Source of the DNA: Phenylobacterium koreense
Lineage (GTDB): Bacteria; Pseudomonadota; Alphaproteobacteria; Caulobacterales; Caulobacteraceae
Assembly: GCF_040545335.1 (NCBI RefSeq)
Contig: NZ_JBEPLU010000001.1
Location: 868,001 to 932,000 of the forward strand
Direction: 5' to 3'
DNA: 64,000 bases
Under the pieces are notes generated by a model, which worked only from the letters and a program-made list of their open reading frames with translations, was not told where the DNA came from and ran no database searches. Every line of letters begins with the position of its first letter. Within the stretch, counting starts at the first letter, position 1. Below, one piece after another: positions 18,198 to 27,330 of the stretch. The translations under genes and the position numbers were made by a program.

Positions 18198-20492
18198 ATG
18201 CAAGCGCATCGCTCCAACCGCGGCCTTGGCCGCACGTTCCGCGTCGCCCTGCTGGGCGCCTCGGCCATGGCGGCCGTCGGCGGCCCGGCCCTCGCCCAAT
18301 CGACGCAGCCGCCGGCGGTCGAGGAAGTCATCGTCACCGCGCTGAAGCGCGCCACCAACCTGCAGGACACCCCGATCGCCATCTCGGCGGTGACCTCCGA
18401 GACCATCGCCAATTCCGGCGTGCAGTCGATCGCCGACCTGGGCGCGACCGTTCCCGGCCTGACCTTCGTCAACAGCGGCCCTTCGTTCAGCCGCGTCGTG
18501 ATCCGCGGGATCAACGCGGCGGGCGAACCGACCGTCGGCGTCTATTATGACGAAACCCCGGTGACCGGCTCGATCGGCGCCGGCAACAACGCCGGCGGCT
18601 CGACCCCGGAACTGCGCCTGTTCGACGTCGACCGGGTCGAAGTGCTGCGCGGCCCGCAAGGCACCCTCTATGGCGCCGGCTCCATGGGCGGCACCCTTCG
18701 CACGATCTACAAGAAGCCGACCTACGAGTTCGAAGCGGCGGCCGACGGGTCGCTGTCCAAGACCGAGGGCGCCGGCGACTGGAACTACGAGGCGCAGGGG
18801 ATGGTCAACATCCCGTTGGCGCAGGACAAGGCCGCGCTCCGCGTCGTCGGCTTCTACCGGAACCAGGCCGGCTACATCGACAACACCTTCCTGAACATCA
18901 AGGACATCAACGAAACCGAGACCTACGGCGGCCGGGCCTTGCTGCGCGTCGAGCCGACCGAGAACTTCACCCTCGACTTCGCCGCCTACATCAACCGCAC
19001 CGACGCGGAGTCGCCGAGCTGGTACCCGGACCTCGGCGAGTTCAAGTCGGACTCCCGCACCCAGCAGCCGCTGACCGACGACCTCGACCTCTACAGCGTC
19101 ACCGGCAACCTGGACCTCGGCGTCATCACCGCGGTGGGCTCGTTCTCGTACATGAAGCGCGAACTGGTCAGCACGCAGGACGTGACACAGTTCATAGAGG
19201 GGTTCCGCACCCCGGCGCGCTGCCAGGCGCTCTCCAACAAGGGCGCCCCGTGCGATGCGGGCCAGCTCTCGTCCTACTACGCCTATGTGGACACCCAGCA
19301 TCCGGCGGCGCTGAACCCGCAGCAGGACATGGACACCTACACGGCCGAGCTGCGCTTCACCTCGAACTACGAGGCGCCGATCCAGTGGACCCTCGGCGGC
19401 TTCTTCTCCGACCGCAAGACGTCGGTGTGGAACCCGCAGGTCGGCGCAGATCCGGTCACCGGCGCCCTGCTGCGGCCGGAAGTGGTCATGACCGGCCGGA
19501 ACATCGATGACACCCTGAAGCAGTACGCCGGCTTCGGCGAACTGACCTTCGACGTCACCGACAAGCTCAACCTCACCGCCGGCGCCCGCTACTTCAAGTA
19601 CAGCAAGGACATCATCGGCGAGACCCTCGTGGGCTCACTCCTGGTCGGTGCTGTCGTCACCCCGCCCACCCGCGTGGAGTCCGAAGAAAAGGGCTGGATG
19701 TTCCGGTTCAACGGCTCCTACCAGTTCACGCCGGACATCATGGCCTATGCCGAGGCCTCGCAGGGCTATCGCCCGGGCGGCGCCAACCAGGTCCTTGGCC
19801 TGCCGGGCAACCTGACGCCGTATGAATCCGACCAACTCTGGAACTACGAGCTGGGCGTGAAGACCGCCTTCTGGAATCGTCGCGCGACCCTGAACGCCGA
19901 CATCTTCCAGATCGACTGGAGCGACATGCAGGTGCGGGTGCTCACGCCGAACGGCGCGTTCAGCTACATCGGCAACGCCGGCAAGGCCCGCATCCGCGGC
20001 ATCGAGGCGGAAGGCGCGGTGAACCCGATCACCGGCCTCTCGATCACCGGCAACTTCTCGCTGATGGAAGCCGAACTGACCCAGGACCAGCCGGGCGCAG
20101 GCGGGGCCATCCCGAACGCCGGTCTGAAGGGCGACCGCATTCCCTACGTGCCGAAGTTCCAGGCCGGCGCCGCCGTGCAGTATGTCTGGCCGGTGGCCGA
20201 GGGCCTCAACGGCTTCTCGCGCCTCGACGTGAACCACGTCGGCAGCTCCTGGAACGAACTACGGACCAGCTACGTCTATGCGCGCAAGCTCAAGGCCTAT
20301 GAGCTGGTGAACGCGCGGGTCGGCGTCGAGGCCGACAACGGCGACTGGGGCGCCTACCTCTTCGTGACGAACCTGTTCAACGACGAGGCGATCCTGTCGA
20401 AGACCGCCGGCGCCACCTCGGTCGGCCGCACCTATGTGTTCTCGGCCCAGCCGCGGACCATCGGCGTGAACCTGCGCAAGGCGTTCAGGTAA
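18198..20492 (+). CDS. TonB-dependent receptor
   Basis: Outer-membrane active transporter, 764 residues. It has a signal peptide ending in ALAQ, a TonB-box-like segment (EEVIVTALKR), a plug domain (about 45-160, with LFDVDRVEVLRGPQGTLYGAGSMGG) and a 22-strand barrel with YAEASQGYRPGGANQ. The last residues are KAFR, so the usual terminal phenylalanine is followed by one arginine. It lies between a Tat-exported M20-like protein and a prolyl aminopeptidase, which suggests peptides or peptide-like compounds as cargo. The substrate is inferred only. Confidence 0.94.
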   Translation: MQAHRSNRGLGRTFRVALLGASAMAAVGGPALAQSTQPPAVEEVIVTALKRATNLQDTPIAISAVTSETIANSGVQSIADLGATVPGLTFVNSGPSFSRVVIRGINAAGEPTVGVYYDETPVTGSIGAGNNAGGSTPELRLFDVDRVEVLRGPQGTLYGAGSMGGTLRTIYKKPTYEFEAAADGSLSKTEGAGDWNYEAQGMVNIPLAQDKAALRVVGFYRNQAGYIDNTFLNIKDINETETYGGRALLRVEPTENFTLDFAAYINRTDAESPSWYPDLGEFKSDSRTQQPLTDDLDLYSVTGNLDLGVITAVGSFSYMKRELVSTQDVTQFIEGFRTPARCQALSNKGAPCDAGQLSSYYAYVDTQHPAALNPQQDMDTYTAELRFTSNYEAPIQWTLGGFFSDRKTSVWNPQVGADPVTGALLRPEVVMTGRNIDDTLKQYAGFGELTFDVTDKLNLTAGARYFKYSKDIIGETLVGSLLVGAVVTPPTRVESEEKGWMFRFNGSYQFTPDIMAYAEASQGYRPGGANQVLGLPGNLTPYESDQLWNYELGVKTAFWNRRATLNADIFQIDWSDMQVRVLTPNGAFSYIGNAGKARIRGIEAEGAVNPITGLSITGNFSLMEAELTQDQPGAGGAIPNAGLKGDRIPYVPKFQAGAAVQYVWPVAEGLNGFSRLDVNHVGSSWNELRTSYVYARKLKAYELVNARVGVEADNGDWGAYLFVTNLFNDEAILSKTAGATSVGRTYVFSAQPRTIGVNLRKAFR

Positions 20493-20499
20493 GAAGGCG

Positions 20500-20528
20500 G
20501 GGGTCGGCGGCCAGGCGTCGCCGGCCCC
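20500..20528 (+). terminator. hairpin after first TonB receptor
   Basis: GGGGTCGGCG pairs with CGCCGGCCCC (one G-T pair) across a 9-base loop, just after the stop. No T-tract, so it may stabilise the mRNA end rather than terminate. Confidence 0.45.
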
Positions 20529-20605
20529 AGCTCTCCCGTCTCGCCGCTTGACCTTGCCGCCTGCAAGGGTTCAAGCCGCGGCTATAGAGACGAAGGGAGC
20601 AGATC

Positions 20606-21685
20606 GTGGATTTCTCCAAACTGCAGGCGACCAGCAAGATCACCGACGAGTGGTCCTATCCCCTCGTGGACGCGGGCCGCTCGGGCCTGCTGCAGGTCTC
20701 GCCCGACCACAAGCTCTATTGGGAAGAGTACGGTTCGCCGGATGGTGAGCCGCTCATGTTCCTGCATGGCGGCCCCGGCGGCGCCTGCGCGCCGGTGATG
20801 TCGCGCTACTTCGATCCCGCGCGCTACCGGGTGATCCTGTTCGACCAGCGCGGCTGCGGGAAGAGTGAGCCGACCGTCGCCTCCGCCGGCCCTAAGATCG
20901 CCCTGGCCAACAACACCACCGACCATCTGGTGACCGACATCAACGCCCTGCGCGAGGCGCTGGGCATCAAGGGCAAGATGCACGTCTTCGGCGGCAGTTG
21001 GGGCAGCACCCTGGCCCTCGTCTACGCCATCCGGTATCCGGAGAACGTCGCCTCGCTGATCCTGCGCGGCATCTTCCTGGGGACACGGGAAGACCTGCTC
21101 TACATGTACCAGGGCAATGCGGCGGTCTTCGACAAGACCCCCTACGCGCTGACCGAGCCGGGCTCCTACGTCACCTATCCGGACGAGTGGAAGACCTTCG
21201 TCGAGCTCATCCCGCCGGCCGAACGCGGAGACATGATGGCCGCCTACAAGGCGATCTTCGACATGACGCCGCAGACCGAAGCCGAACGCGCCCGCCAGCT
21301 CAAGGCGGCCCTGGCCTGGTCGGTCTGGGAAGGCACGATCTCGAACATGATCCCCGACACCGCCGACTCCGGGAAGTTCGGCGAGGCCGACTTCGCGCTC
21401 TGCTTCGCGCAGATCGAGGCCCACTTCTTCGCCAACCAGCTCTTCCTGGAGCCGGATTACATCGTGCGCAATGTCGGCAAGCTGGTCGGGATTCCGATGC
21501 ATATCGTCCATGGCCGCTTCGACCAGGTCTGCCCCCTGCCCCAGGCCTCGCGCCTGGTGGCGGCCCTGGCCGAGCATGGCGCCGCGCCGGCGACCTTCGT
21601 GATGACCAATGCGGGCCACAGCGCCATGGAACGGGAAACTGCTCTGGCCCTGACCGCCATCATGGACGGCCTGCCGAGAGTCTAG
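20606..21685 (+). CDS. pip: prolyl aminopeptidase (S33 family)
   Basis: Cytoplasmic alpha/beta hydrolase that removes N-terminal proline from peptides. It starts at GTG with AAGGGAGC upstream; 359 residues. The oxyanion HGGPGG motif is at 54-59, DQRGCGKS at 80-87, and the nucleophile elbow GGSWGS gives Ser131; HGRFDQVCP and a late GHS provide Asp and His. The length is some 40 residues over typical members. It follows the TonB receptor by about 110 bases, fitting peptide breakdown after uptake. Confidence 0.92.
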   Translation: MDFSKLQATSKITDEWSYPLVDAGRSGLLQVSPDHKLYWEEYGSPDGEPLMFLHGGPGGACAPVMSRYFDPARYRVILFDQRGCGKSEPTVASAGPKIALANNTTDHLVTDINALREALGIKGKMHVFGGSWGSTLALVYAIRYPENVASLILRGIFLGTREDLLYMYQGNAAVFDKTPYALTEPGSYVTYPDEWKTFVELIPPAERGDMMAAYKAIFDMTPQTEAERARQLKAALAWSVWEGTISNMIPDTADSGKFGEADFALCFAQIEAHFFANQLFLEPDYIVRNVGKLVGIPMHIVHGRFDQVCPLPQASRLVAALAEHGAAPATFVMTNAGHSAMERETALALTAIMDGLPRV

Positions 21686-21696
21686 CCCAAATGGAA

Positions 21697-21726
21697 GCGG
21701 GCTCGCGGCGATGACCGCGAGCCCGC
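21697..21726. terminator. bidirectional hairpin between pip and second TonB receptor
   Basis: A perfect 12-bp stem (GCGGGCTCGCGG) with a 6-base loop lies between two convergent genes, 11 bases after pip and 24 bases after the receptor stop. It can serve both. Confidence 0.7.
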
Positions 21727-21750
21727 AAACGCACGTCCGGTCCGGCCTGG

Positions 21751-24327
21751 TTAGAACCGATACTGGAACTCTACCCCGTAGGTGCGCGGGAAGATCAGGC
21801 TGACGCTGCGCCGCACCCCGACCGCCGTGATGCCCGCCGGGCTCGCGCCCGAGCTTCCGTAACCCACCTCGTCGGTGACGTTCTTCACGAAGCCGATGAC
21901 CGTGAACCGGTCTTCCGCATCACGCCACAGCGCCCGCAGGTCGCCGGTCGTGAACGAGTCCGTCCAGTAGATCGGGTTGTTGAACAGCGTCGACTTCTGC
22001 GGGTCGATGTAGCTCGCCGTCGCGCCGAGCGTCAGGGTGCCCGGCGTGAAGTGGATGTCGTAGGTCGCCCCGAGCGTGACCTTGTTCTCCGGCGAAAGCG
22101 GCAGGTCGTTGCCGACCACGCTCTGGAAGACGCGACCGCCGATCGGCGATCCCACCGGCTGCGCGCCAGGCCCCTGTGCGAGCGGATCGCTGGTGTCGAC
22201 GAAGCAGCAGCCGGTATCCAGCTCCGTGTTCAGGTAGGCGTAGTTGAACATCAACTGCAGATTGTCGATCGGCGCCCAGAGGGTCTCGAGCTCCAGCCCC
22301 CAGATCGTGGCGTCGAGGTTCAGGAACTGGCTGGCGGTGATGGTGCCGAGCGGCGCCGTCAGCGGAGCCTGGAAGCCCTGGTAGTCGGTGTAGAACAGGG
22401 CGGCGTTGGCCTGCAGTCGTCCGCCGAAGGTCTTCTTCGCCCCCAGTTCGAACGAGTTCACGTACTCGGGGTCGGCATAGGGGTCGGGCGACAGGCCGTT
22501 CGACCCGATCCAGCCGCCGGACTTGTAGCCTCGCGAATAGCGCAGATAGACGTTGGTGTCGGCGTCGGGCTCCCACTGGACCCCAAGGGTGCCGGTAAGC
22601 GCGTCCCAGTCGCCGGACAGATCGCGGCGCAGGCCGCCCGTGGGGTTCGCCACCAGATTCGCCGTCAGCGGGTTGGCCGCGCAGGCGGCCATCGTCGTCC
22701 CGCCGCAGACCTGCTGAATGGTCAGGTCGACCGCCAACGCCTGGGCCTGGGAAGGCGGTAAGGTCGGGCCGAACGCCAGCGCCAGGGTCGGGATGCGTCC
22801 GACGTAGCGGGCGCTGTCGGTGCCCTTCTTCTCGTCGTAGGTGTAGCGAAGGCCCGCCGTCAGGGTCCAGTTCTCGGCGAACTTCCAGTCCACCTGGCCG
22901 AACGCCGCGTAGGACTTGGTCTCGAGGTGACCGTCTACATAGAGGAAGGCGCCACGCGGGTTCGGCTGCGAGGCCGTGCCCTGCAGGCTGCGCGGCTGGA
23001 ACATGCCCGGATCGCCGACCACCCGGATGCCCTGTGGCTGGTCGTATTCCTGGTAGTACTGGTAGAGGCCGACAATCCAGTGCACCGGCCCGTCGTTGTT
23101 GGACGAGAGGTTGATCTCGTTGGAGAGCCAGCTCTGGCGCTCCTCATAGAACGTCCGCGCGTCGGTGGAGACGTCCGTCGCGGTGAAGGCGCCGATCGGC
23201 CCAGGGCCATCCACGTCGACCAGGATGTTCTGAGGCCCGATGCGCGGCGACAGGTCGGAGTCGGTCGAGGTGTTGTAGTCGTACTGCTGATACCCGGCGA
23301 GGTACTTCAGCGTCGCCCAGCCGAGATCGGACGTCAGGTCGAAGTGCAGCCGGTGGTGGTTGTCCAGCGACCCGTAGAACGGGGCGTTCACATCCACCGC
23401 GTAGGGATCCCTGACCCCGGGGTTCTGCGACGTCAGGCCGTAGGTGGTGTTGTAGTAGAGCGCCGAGGTGCCCACCCCGGTCAGCGACGTCGTGTCGTAG
23501 GGCGAGAGGTTGTTGCCGAAGGTGTTGCCCACCCCGTAGCTGTCGTCCCAGTCGAACTTGGTGTAGCGCAGGCGCGCGACAGTGTTTTCGCCCAGATCGG
23601 CTTCGATCTGCGCCTCGACCATCCAGCGACGGACCTGGGCCGGGTCGGCGGCCGGTCCGCTGTTCTTGAGGAAGCCTTCCTCCCGGCGTTCCATCGAGGC
23701 GCCGAGCAGGAAGCGCAGGTTGGGCAGCACCGGGCCGCTCACCAACCCGTCCAGCCGGTAGGACTCGTAGTTGCCGACCATGGCGCGGACTTCGGCGTTG
23801 AACTCTTCGGTAGGCCGTTTGCTCACCACGTTGATCGTTCCGCCGACCGAGTTGCGCCCGTAGAGGGTCCCCTGCGGCCCGCGCAGGATTTCGGTCCGCT
23901 CGATGAAGATCGAGGGCGTCGAGGCGTCGGCCATCGAGTTGGAGAAGATGCCGTCGGAATAGAGCGCGACCGACGGGTCCGTACCGATCGCGTTGGTGAG
24001 GCGGCCGATGCCGCGGATCGACATCCGGTCGTTGTTCGTATAGCTGACGCTCGGCGTCAGGCGGGCGATGTCCTCGACGGAGCTCACGCCCAGCACGTCG
24101 CGGCGTTCGCTGGTGAAGGCGGAGATCGCGACCGGGACGTCCTGCAGGCTCTGCTCGCGCTTTTCAGCGGTCACGACGAGCTCTTCGATCATGTTCGACG
24201 GCGCGGCGGTTTGCGCGAGCGACGGCGTGGCGATCCCTGCGGTGACGAGAAGCGAGGCGGTGGCGGCCAGACGCGCGCGCCGGCTCGCGGCGCCGGCGGG
24301 GGTGCGCCGTTGCGCTGCGTAGATCAT
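21751..24327 (-). CDS. TonB-dependent receptor of the P450/monooxygenase cluster
   Basis: 858-residue outer-membrane receptor. The start is set at MIYAAQRRTP with GGGAGGAA upstream. A signal sequence ends near SLAQ, then a TonB-box-like EELVVTAEKR, a plug with RTEILRGPQGTLYGRNSVGG, and a barrel ending in YRF with the expected terminal phenylalanine. The group resembles receptors that sphingomonads and Caulobacter relatives use for hydrophobic or aromatic compounds; this is inference. It is transcribed away from two tetR genes, and its leader carries the 17-bp palindrome also found before the second tetR, the P450 and the monooxygenase. Confidence 0.94.
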   Translation of the reverse strand: MIYAAQRRTPAGAASRRARLAATASLLVTAGIATPSLAQTAAPSNMIEELVVTAEKREQSLQDVPVAISAFTSERRDVLGVSSVEDIARLTPSVSYTNNDRMSIRGIGRLTNAIGTDPSVALYSDGIFSNSMADASTPSIFIERTEILRGPQGTLYGRNSVGGTINVVSKRPTEEFNAEVRAMVGNYESYRLDGLVSGPVLPNLRFLLGASMERREEGFLKNSGPAADPAQVRRWMVEAQIEADLGENTVARLRYTKFDWDDSYGVGNTFGNNLSPYDTTSLTGVGTSALYYNTTYGLTSQNPGVRDPYAVDVNAPFYGSLDNHHRLHFDLTSDLGWATLKYLAGYQQYDYNTSTDSDLSPRIGPQNILVDVDGPGPIGAFTATDVSTDARTFYEERQSWLSNEINLSSNNDGPVHWIVGLYQYYQEYDQPQGIRVVGDPGMFQPRSLQGTASQPNPRGAFLYVDGHLETKSYAAFGQVDWKFAENWTLTAGLRYTYDEKKGTDSARYVGRIPTLALAFGPTLPPSQAQALAVDLTIQQVCGGTTMAACAANPLTANLVANPTGGLRRDLSGDWDALTGTLGVQWEPDADTNVYLRYSRGYKSGGWIGSNGLSPDPYADPEYVNSFELGAKKTFGGRLQANAALFYTDYQGFQAPLTAPLGTITASQFLNLDATIWGLELETLWAPIDNLQLMFNYAYLNTELDTGCCFVDTSDPLAQGPGAQPVGSPIGGRVFQSVVGNDLPLSPENKVTLGATYDIHFTPGTLTLGATASYIDPQKSTLFNNPIYWTDSFTTGDLRALWRDAEDRFTVIGFVKNVTDEVGYGSSGASPAGITAVGVRRSVSLIFPRTYGVEFQYRF

Positions 24328-24383
24328 GCTGTTCCTCCCACTGGGCTCTCTGTGTTTTTTCGGCCCTGCAATCAGGGGTTCGG

Positions 24384-24400
24384 TTCGAACAAGTTTCGAA
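24384..24400. promoter_or_regulatory. palindromic operator upstream of TonB receptor
   Basis: TTCGAA-CAAGT-TTCGAA, a perfect 6-bp dyad with 5-base spacer, 57 bases before the receptor start. Its core TCGAA-N5-TTCGA recurs at 25234, 27397 and (one mismatch) 27517. Confidence 0.75.
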
Positions 24401-24440
24401 AAGGGGCCTGTTTGAGGAACTTGAGGGTGACGCGGCGGGT

Positions 24441-24460
24441 ATGTTGCGGTTTCGCAACAT
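24441..24460. promoter_or_regulatory. 20-bp palindrome between TonB receptor and first tetR
   Basis: ATGTTGCG-GTTT-CGCAACAT, a perfect 8-bp dyad. Its sequence is unlike the repeated TCGAA operator, so it may belong to the first TetR regulator, 120 bases downstream. Confidence 0.6.
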
Positions 24461-24579
24461 GATCCTGGCCGGGCCGAAAAAGGACTGTAGCCGCGCCCGG
24501 CTAACCCGGTCATTCTACCTGTTCCGACGAATGCGCCGCTCAAGACGGCCACGTCGGCAAAGGGAGGAAGTCGACGACA

Positions 24580-25209
24580 ATGCCGGCGCAAGGCCAGCTC
24601 AAGTCCGAGTCCTACGGCAATTCGTTCAGCCGGCCGGTGGCCGCGCGCGCCGTCCAGATCAACGGCCTGCAGGCCAAGGCGATCGCCGCATCCCTGACGA
24701 TCCTGGAGCGCGACGGCGCGGAGAAGCTCAACCTGCGCGCCATCGCCGACCAGGCCGGCGTCGGGGTTTCCTCGATCTATCACTACTTTCCGAGCAAGAA
24801 GGATCTCCTGCTCCGCCTCGCCTCGATCGGGCTCAAGCAACTCCTCGAAGCTGTAGAGCGCAGCCAGGCGACCAACCCGGCGCTTACGCCCATGCGGGCC
24901 GCCGCCGCGGCGTTCTTCCGGTTCGTCGAAGAACACCCGGTGCTGGTCTCCCTGATGTTCAATTCCCGCCTGCTGGCCGAGCACGAGGCGCTACGGGCCT
25001 GCGAGGCCAGCATCATCGCCCGGTATCAGGCCATCGTGCAGGCCGACGAGCGCATTCCGTCGGAACAGGCCGAGGAGATCGCCTTCGCCATCTGGGCGCT
25101 CGGCCGGGGAATGGCGGCGATGATGTCCTCCCACGGCGGTCGCCTGCCGCCGGAAAAAGCCGAAACCCTTCGCGCCGGCGCCCGCTACCTCATTGACCGT
25201 TCCGACTGA
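24580..25209 (+). CDS. TetR/AcrR family regulator, copy 1
   Basis: 209-residue repressor-type protein. The helix-turn-helix (about 35-80) reads LNLRAIADQAGVGVSSIYHYFPSKKDLLLRLA over two joined segments, with SIYHYF as the recognition helix end. The ligand domain ends in WALGRGMAAMM and RLPPEKAETL. It is a close paralogue of the next gene in helix-turn-helix and C-terminal pattern. It is divergent from the TonB receptor, with two different palindromes between them. The ligand is unknown; the P450 and monooxygenase neighbours suggest a hydrophobic substrate or product. Confidence 0.9.
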   Translation: MPAQGQLKSESYGNSFSRPVAARAVQINGLQAKAIAASLTILERDGAEKLNLRAIADQAGVGVSSIYHYFPSKKDLLLRLASIGLKQLLEAVERSQATNPALTPMRAAAAAFFRFVEEHPVLVSLMFNSRLLAEHEALRACEASIIARYQAIVQADERIPSEQAEEIAFAIWALGRGMAAMMSSHGGRLPPEKAETLRAGARYLIDRSD

Positions 25210-25232
25210 GCCGCGTCGGCCCCGAGGCCATT

Positions 25233-25249
25233 GTCGAATTATGTTCGAC
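25233..25249. promoter_or_regulatory. palindromic operator upstream of second tetR
   Basis: GTCGAA-TTATG-TTCGAC, a perfect 6-bp dyad with the same TCGAA-N5-TTCGA core as the sites before the receptor and the P450. It lies 50 bases before the second tetR start, fitting autoregulation. Confidence 0.75.
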
Positions 25250-25262
25250 GCCAAAACATCAC

Positions 25263-25279
25263 CGTAACGCCGCGTTACG
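25263..25279. promoter_or_regulatory. second palindrome in leader of tetR copy 2
   Basis: CGTAACG-CCG-CGTTACG, a perfect 7-bp dyad, 20 bases before the start. Unlike the TCGAA operator, it appears once in this cluster. It could be a second regulator site or a leader hairpin. Confidence 0.5.
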
Positions 25280-25299
25280 ACGGCGACAGGGAGAGAGGC

Positions 25300-25932
25300 A
25301 TGCATCTGGAACGCCCTCCTTCAGGTGACGGCGCATCGCCGATGGCGAAGACGCGTGGGCCAAAGGAAAGGCGCGCATCCGGAAGCTCGAACGTCAGGAT
25401 GAAGGCGCTCACGGCGGCGAGCGAGGTGCTCGCGACCCAGGGCGTGGAAAACCTGAATCTGCGCGCCATCGCCGAAGCGGCCGACATGGGTATCGCCTCG
25501 ATCTACCACTACTTCGAGAACAAGGAGGACATCCTCCTCAATCTGGCGCTGATCGGATACGAGCGCCTGACCCAGGATATCGAGCACTACGAGCCGGACG
25601 CCCCATCCCCCATCAGTGGCGGCGCCCGCGCCTTCTTCGGCTTCGCCGAGCGCCAGCCGGCGCTCTTCGCCCTGATGTTCGACGAGCAACTGATGTCCCG
25701 CCACGAGACCCTGCGGGAAGCCGAGAACGCGGCCTTCAAGGCCTATGAGGCGGTGGTGGAGGCCGACGGCCGCATCGGGCCCGAGCACCAGGCCAAGGCG
25801 GCCTTCGCGCTCTGGGCGCTGGGACGCGGGATGGCCTCGATCCTGGCCTCCTACCCTGACGGTCGTCCCCCCGCCGACGTCGCCGAGAAGCTCTTCAAGG
25901 GCGCCGCCTACCTGCTCTCCACCCGGGCCTGA
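25300..25932 (+). CDS. TetR/AcrR family regulator, copy 2
   Basis: 210 residues as called from ATG 25300, with GGGAGAGAGG just upstream; an earlier in-frame ATG at 25231 overlaps the operator itself and is rejected. A basic N-terminal arm precedes the helix-turn-helix LNLRAIAEAADMGIASIYHYF. It shares with copy 1 the SIYHYF-x-x-K-x-D-x-LL pattern and the WALGRGMAS segment, so the pair arose by tandem duplication. The TCGAA-type palindrome in its own promoter and in three neighbours makes it the likelier cluster regulator. Confidence 0.9.
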   Translation: MHLERPPSGDGASPMAKTRGPKERRASGSSNVRMKALTAASEVLATQGVENLNLRAIAEAADMGIASIYHYFENKEDILLNLALIGYERLTQDIEHYEPDAPSPISGGARAFFGFAERQPALFALMFDEQLMSRHETLREAENAAFKAYEAVVEADGRIGPEHQAKAAFALWALGRGMASILASYPDGRPPADVAEKLFKGAAYLLSTRA

Positions 25933-25985
25933 GGCTCACGGACGACGACATCTTCCCGATCTTGGGCGGCCATCGGCGTCGATGG

Positions 25986-26012
25986 ATGGCCGGGACCTGC
26001 CGGCCCGGCCAT
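25986..26012. terminator. hairpin between tetR copy 2 and P450
   Basis: ATGGCCGGG pairs perfectly with CCCGGCCAT around a 9-base loop, between the convergent ends of the two genes. No strong T-tract on either side. Confidence 0.5.
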
Positions 26013-26032
26013 AACGAACCGAATAAAGGCTC

Positions 26033-27310
26033 CTAGTTCCGCGTCGGGATGACCACCGGCATGCTCTCGAAGCCGTGGACGAAGGAAGAGAACGTCCGCA
26101 CCGGCTCGCCCACGACCTGGATCGTCGGGAAGCGCTTGAGAATCTCTTCCCAGATGATGGTGAGCTGCATTTCCGCCACCCGGTTGCCGACGCAGCGATG
26201 GATGCCGAAGCCGAAGGAGAGGTGCTCGCGCGGCCGCTCGCGGTCGATGATGTAGTCGTTCGGCCGATCGAGCTTGGTTTCGTCCCGATTGCCCGAGATG
26301 TACCACATGATCACCCGGTCGCCCTTGCTGATCAGCTTGCCGCCGATCTCGATGTCGCGAGTCGCCACGCGCGCCATGTGGGCCAGCGGCGTCTGCCAGC
26401 GGATGGTTTCGGAGACCATCGAGGTGACGAGCTCGGGGTTGGCGCGCAGCTTGTCATACTGGTCCGGATACTTGTTCAGCGCGTAGACGCTGCCGGAAAT
26501 CGTGTTCCGCGTCGTGTCGTTGCCGCCGACGATCAGCAGCACGACATTACCCCGGAACTCTTCGGGCGGCATGTCGCGGGTGGAGGGGTTGTGGGCCAGC
26601 ATCGAGATCAGGTCGATGCCGGGCTCGGCGTCGACGCGCTGGTTCCAGAGCTCCTGGAAGGTGGCGAAGCAGGTCGACATGTCCTGGAACTTCTGTTCCC
26701 AACTGGTGACCGGGCCGTGGCCGGGCATGTTGGTGACCACGTCGGACCAGTGGGTGAGCTTGCGCCGCTCCTCGAACGGGAAGTCGAACAGCGTCGCCAG
26801 GGTCATGGCGGTCAGTTCCTTGGAAACCAGGTCGACCCAGTCGAATTCCTTCCCGATCGGCAGGTTGTCGAGGATCATGCCGGCCCGCTCGCGGACGATC
26901 GGCGCCATGAGCGCGATGTTGCCGGGCGCGACCGTCGGGCTGACCGCCTTGCGCTGACGGCCGTGCTCGGGCTCGTCCATGGTGATGAAGCCCGCGCCGC
27001 CGCGCCGCTGGCGCTCGCCCAGGACCTTGGCCTGCTCCTCCAAGGCCTTGAGGTTGGGAAGCGTGATGCCCTCGGTGGAAGAGAAGGCCTCGTGATTGGT
27101 GTCGACCGCCAGGATGTCCTCCCAGCGGGTGATCGACCAGTAGCGACCGAAGTCGCTGTCCTCGGTCAGATGGACCGGTTCCTCCCGGCGCAGGCGCTCG
27201 AACACCGGCCAGATCGTGTCGGCCTGAAACCGGTCGGCGCGGCCGGGGTTGATGCTCGCCAGCGGCTCGGCGTCCGCCGCGCCGGGTGCGATCGAAACCA
27301 TAGTGGCCAT
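26033..27310 (-). CDS. cytochrome P450, CYP153-like
   Basis: 425-residue soluble P450. The I-helix motif GGNDTTRN is at 262-269, the ExxR motif ETIRW at 301, and the haem loop FGFGIHRCVG with ligand Cys373. The segments VLLIVGGNDTTRN, MVSETIRWQTPLAHM and GNRVAEMQLTIIWEEILKRF match CYP153, a family that hydroxylates the terminal carbon of alkanes, fatty acids, alcohols or alicyclic compounds. No ferredoxin or reductase gene is adjacent, so electrons must come from elsewhere. Its promoter region holds the cluster operator and a large hairpin. Close assignment to a subfamily needs alignment. Confidence 0.93.
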   Translation of the reverse strand: MATMVSIAPGAADAEPLASINPGRADRFQADTIWPVFERLRREEPVHLTEDSDFGRYWSITRWEDILAVDTNHEAFSSTEGITLPNLKALEEQAKVLGERQRRGGAGFITMDEPEHGRQRKAVSPTVAPGNIALMAPIVRERAGMILDNLPIGKEFDWVDLVSKELTAMTLATLFDFPFEERRKLTHWSDVVTNMPGHGPVTSWEQKFQDMSTCFATFQELWNQRVDAEPGIDLISMLAHNPSTRDMPPEEFRGNVVLLIVGGNDTTRNTISGSVYALNKYPDQYDKLRANPELVTSMVSETIRWQTPLAHMARVATRDIEIGGKLISKGDRVIMWYISGNRDETKLDRPNDYIIDRERPREHLSFGFGIHRCVGNRVAEMQLTIIWEEILKRFPTIQVVGEPVRTFSSFVHGFESMPVVIPTRN

Positions 27311-27330
27311 CTGGCCCTCCCTTATTGTTG

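Noticed and set aside
24441..24460. 20-bp palindrome considered as a terminator
   Set aside because: It lies between divergent starts, not after a gene, and has no T-tract.
22927..24462. Long open frame (about 510 codons) antisense to the second TonB receptor
   Set aside because: Arg/Val/Gly-rich composition without domains; it mirrors the receptor gene and is a by-product of high third-position GC.
25231..25299. Earlier ATG for the second tetR
   Set aside because: It would place the operator and a second palindrome inside the coding region and has no ribosome site; GGGAGAGAGG precedes 25300.
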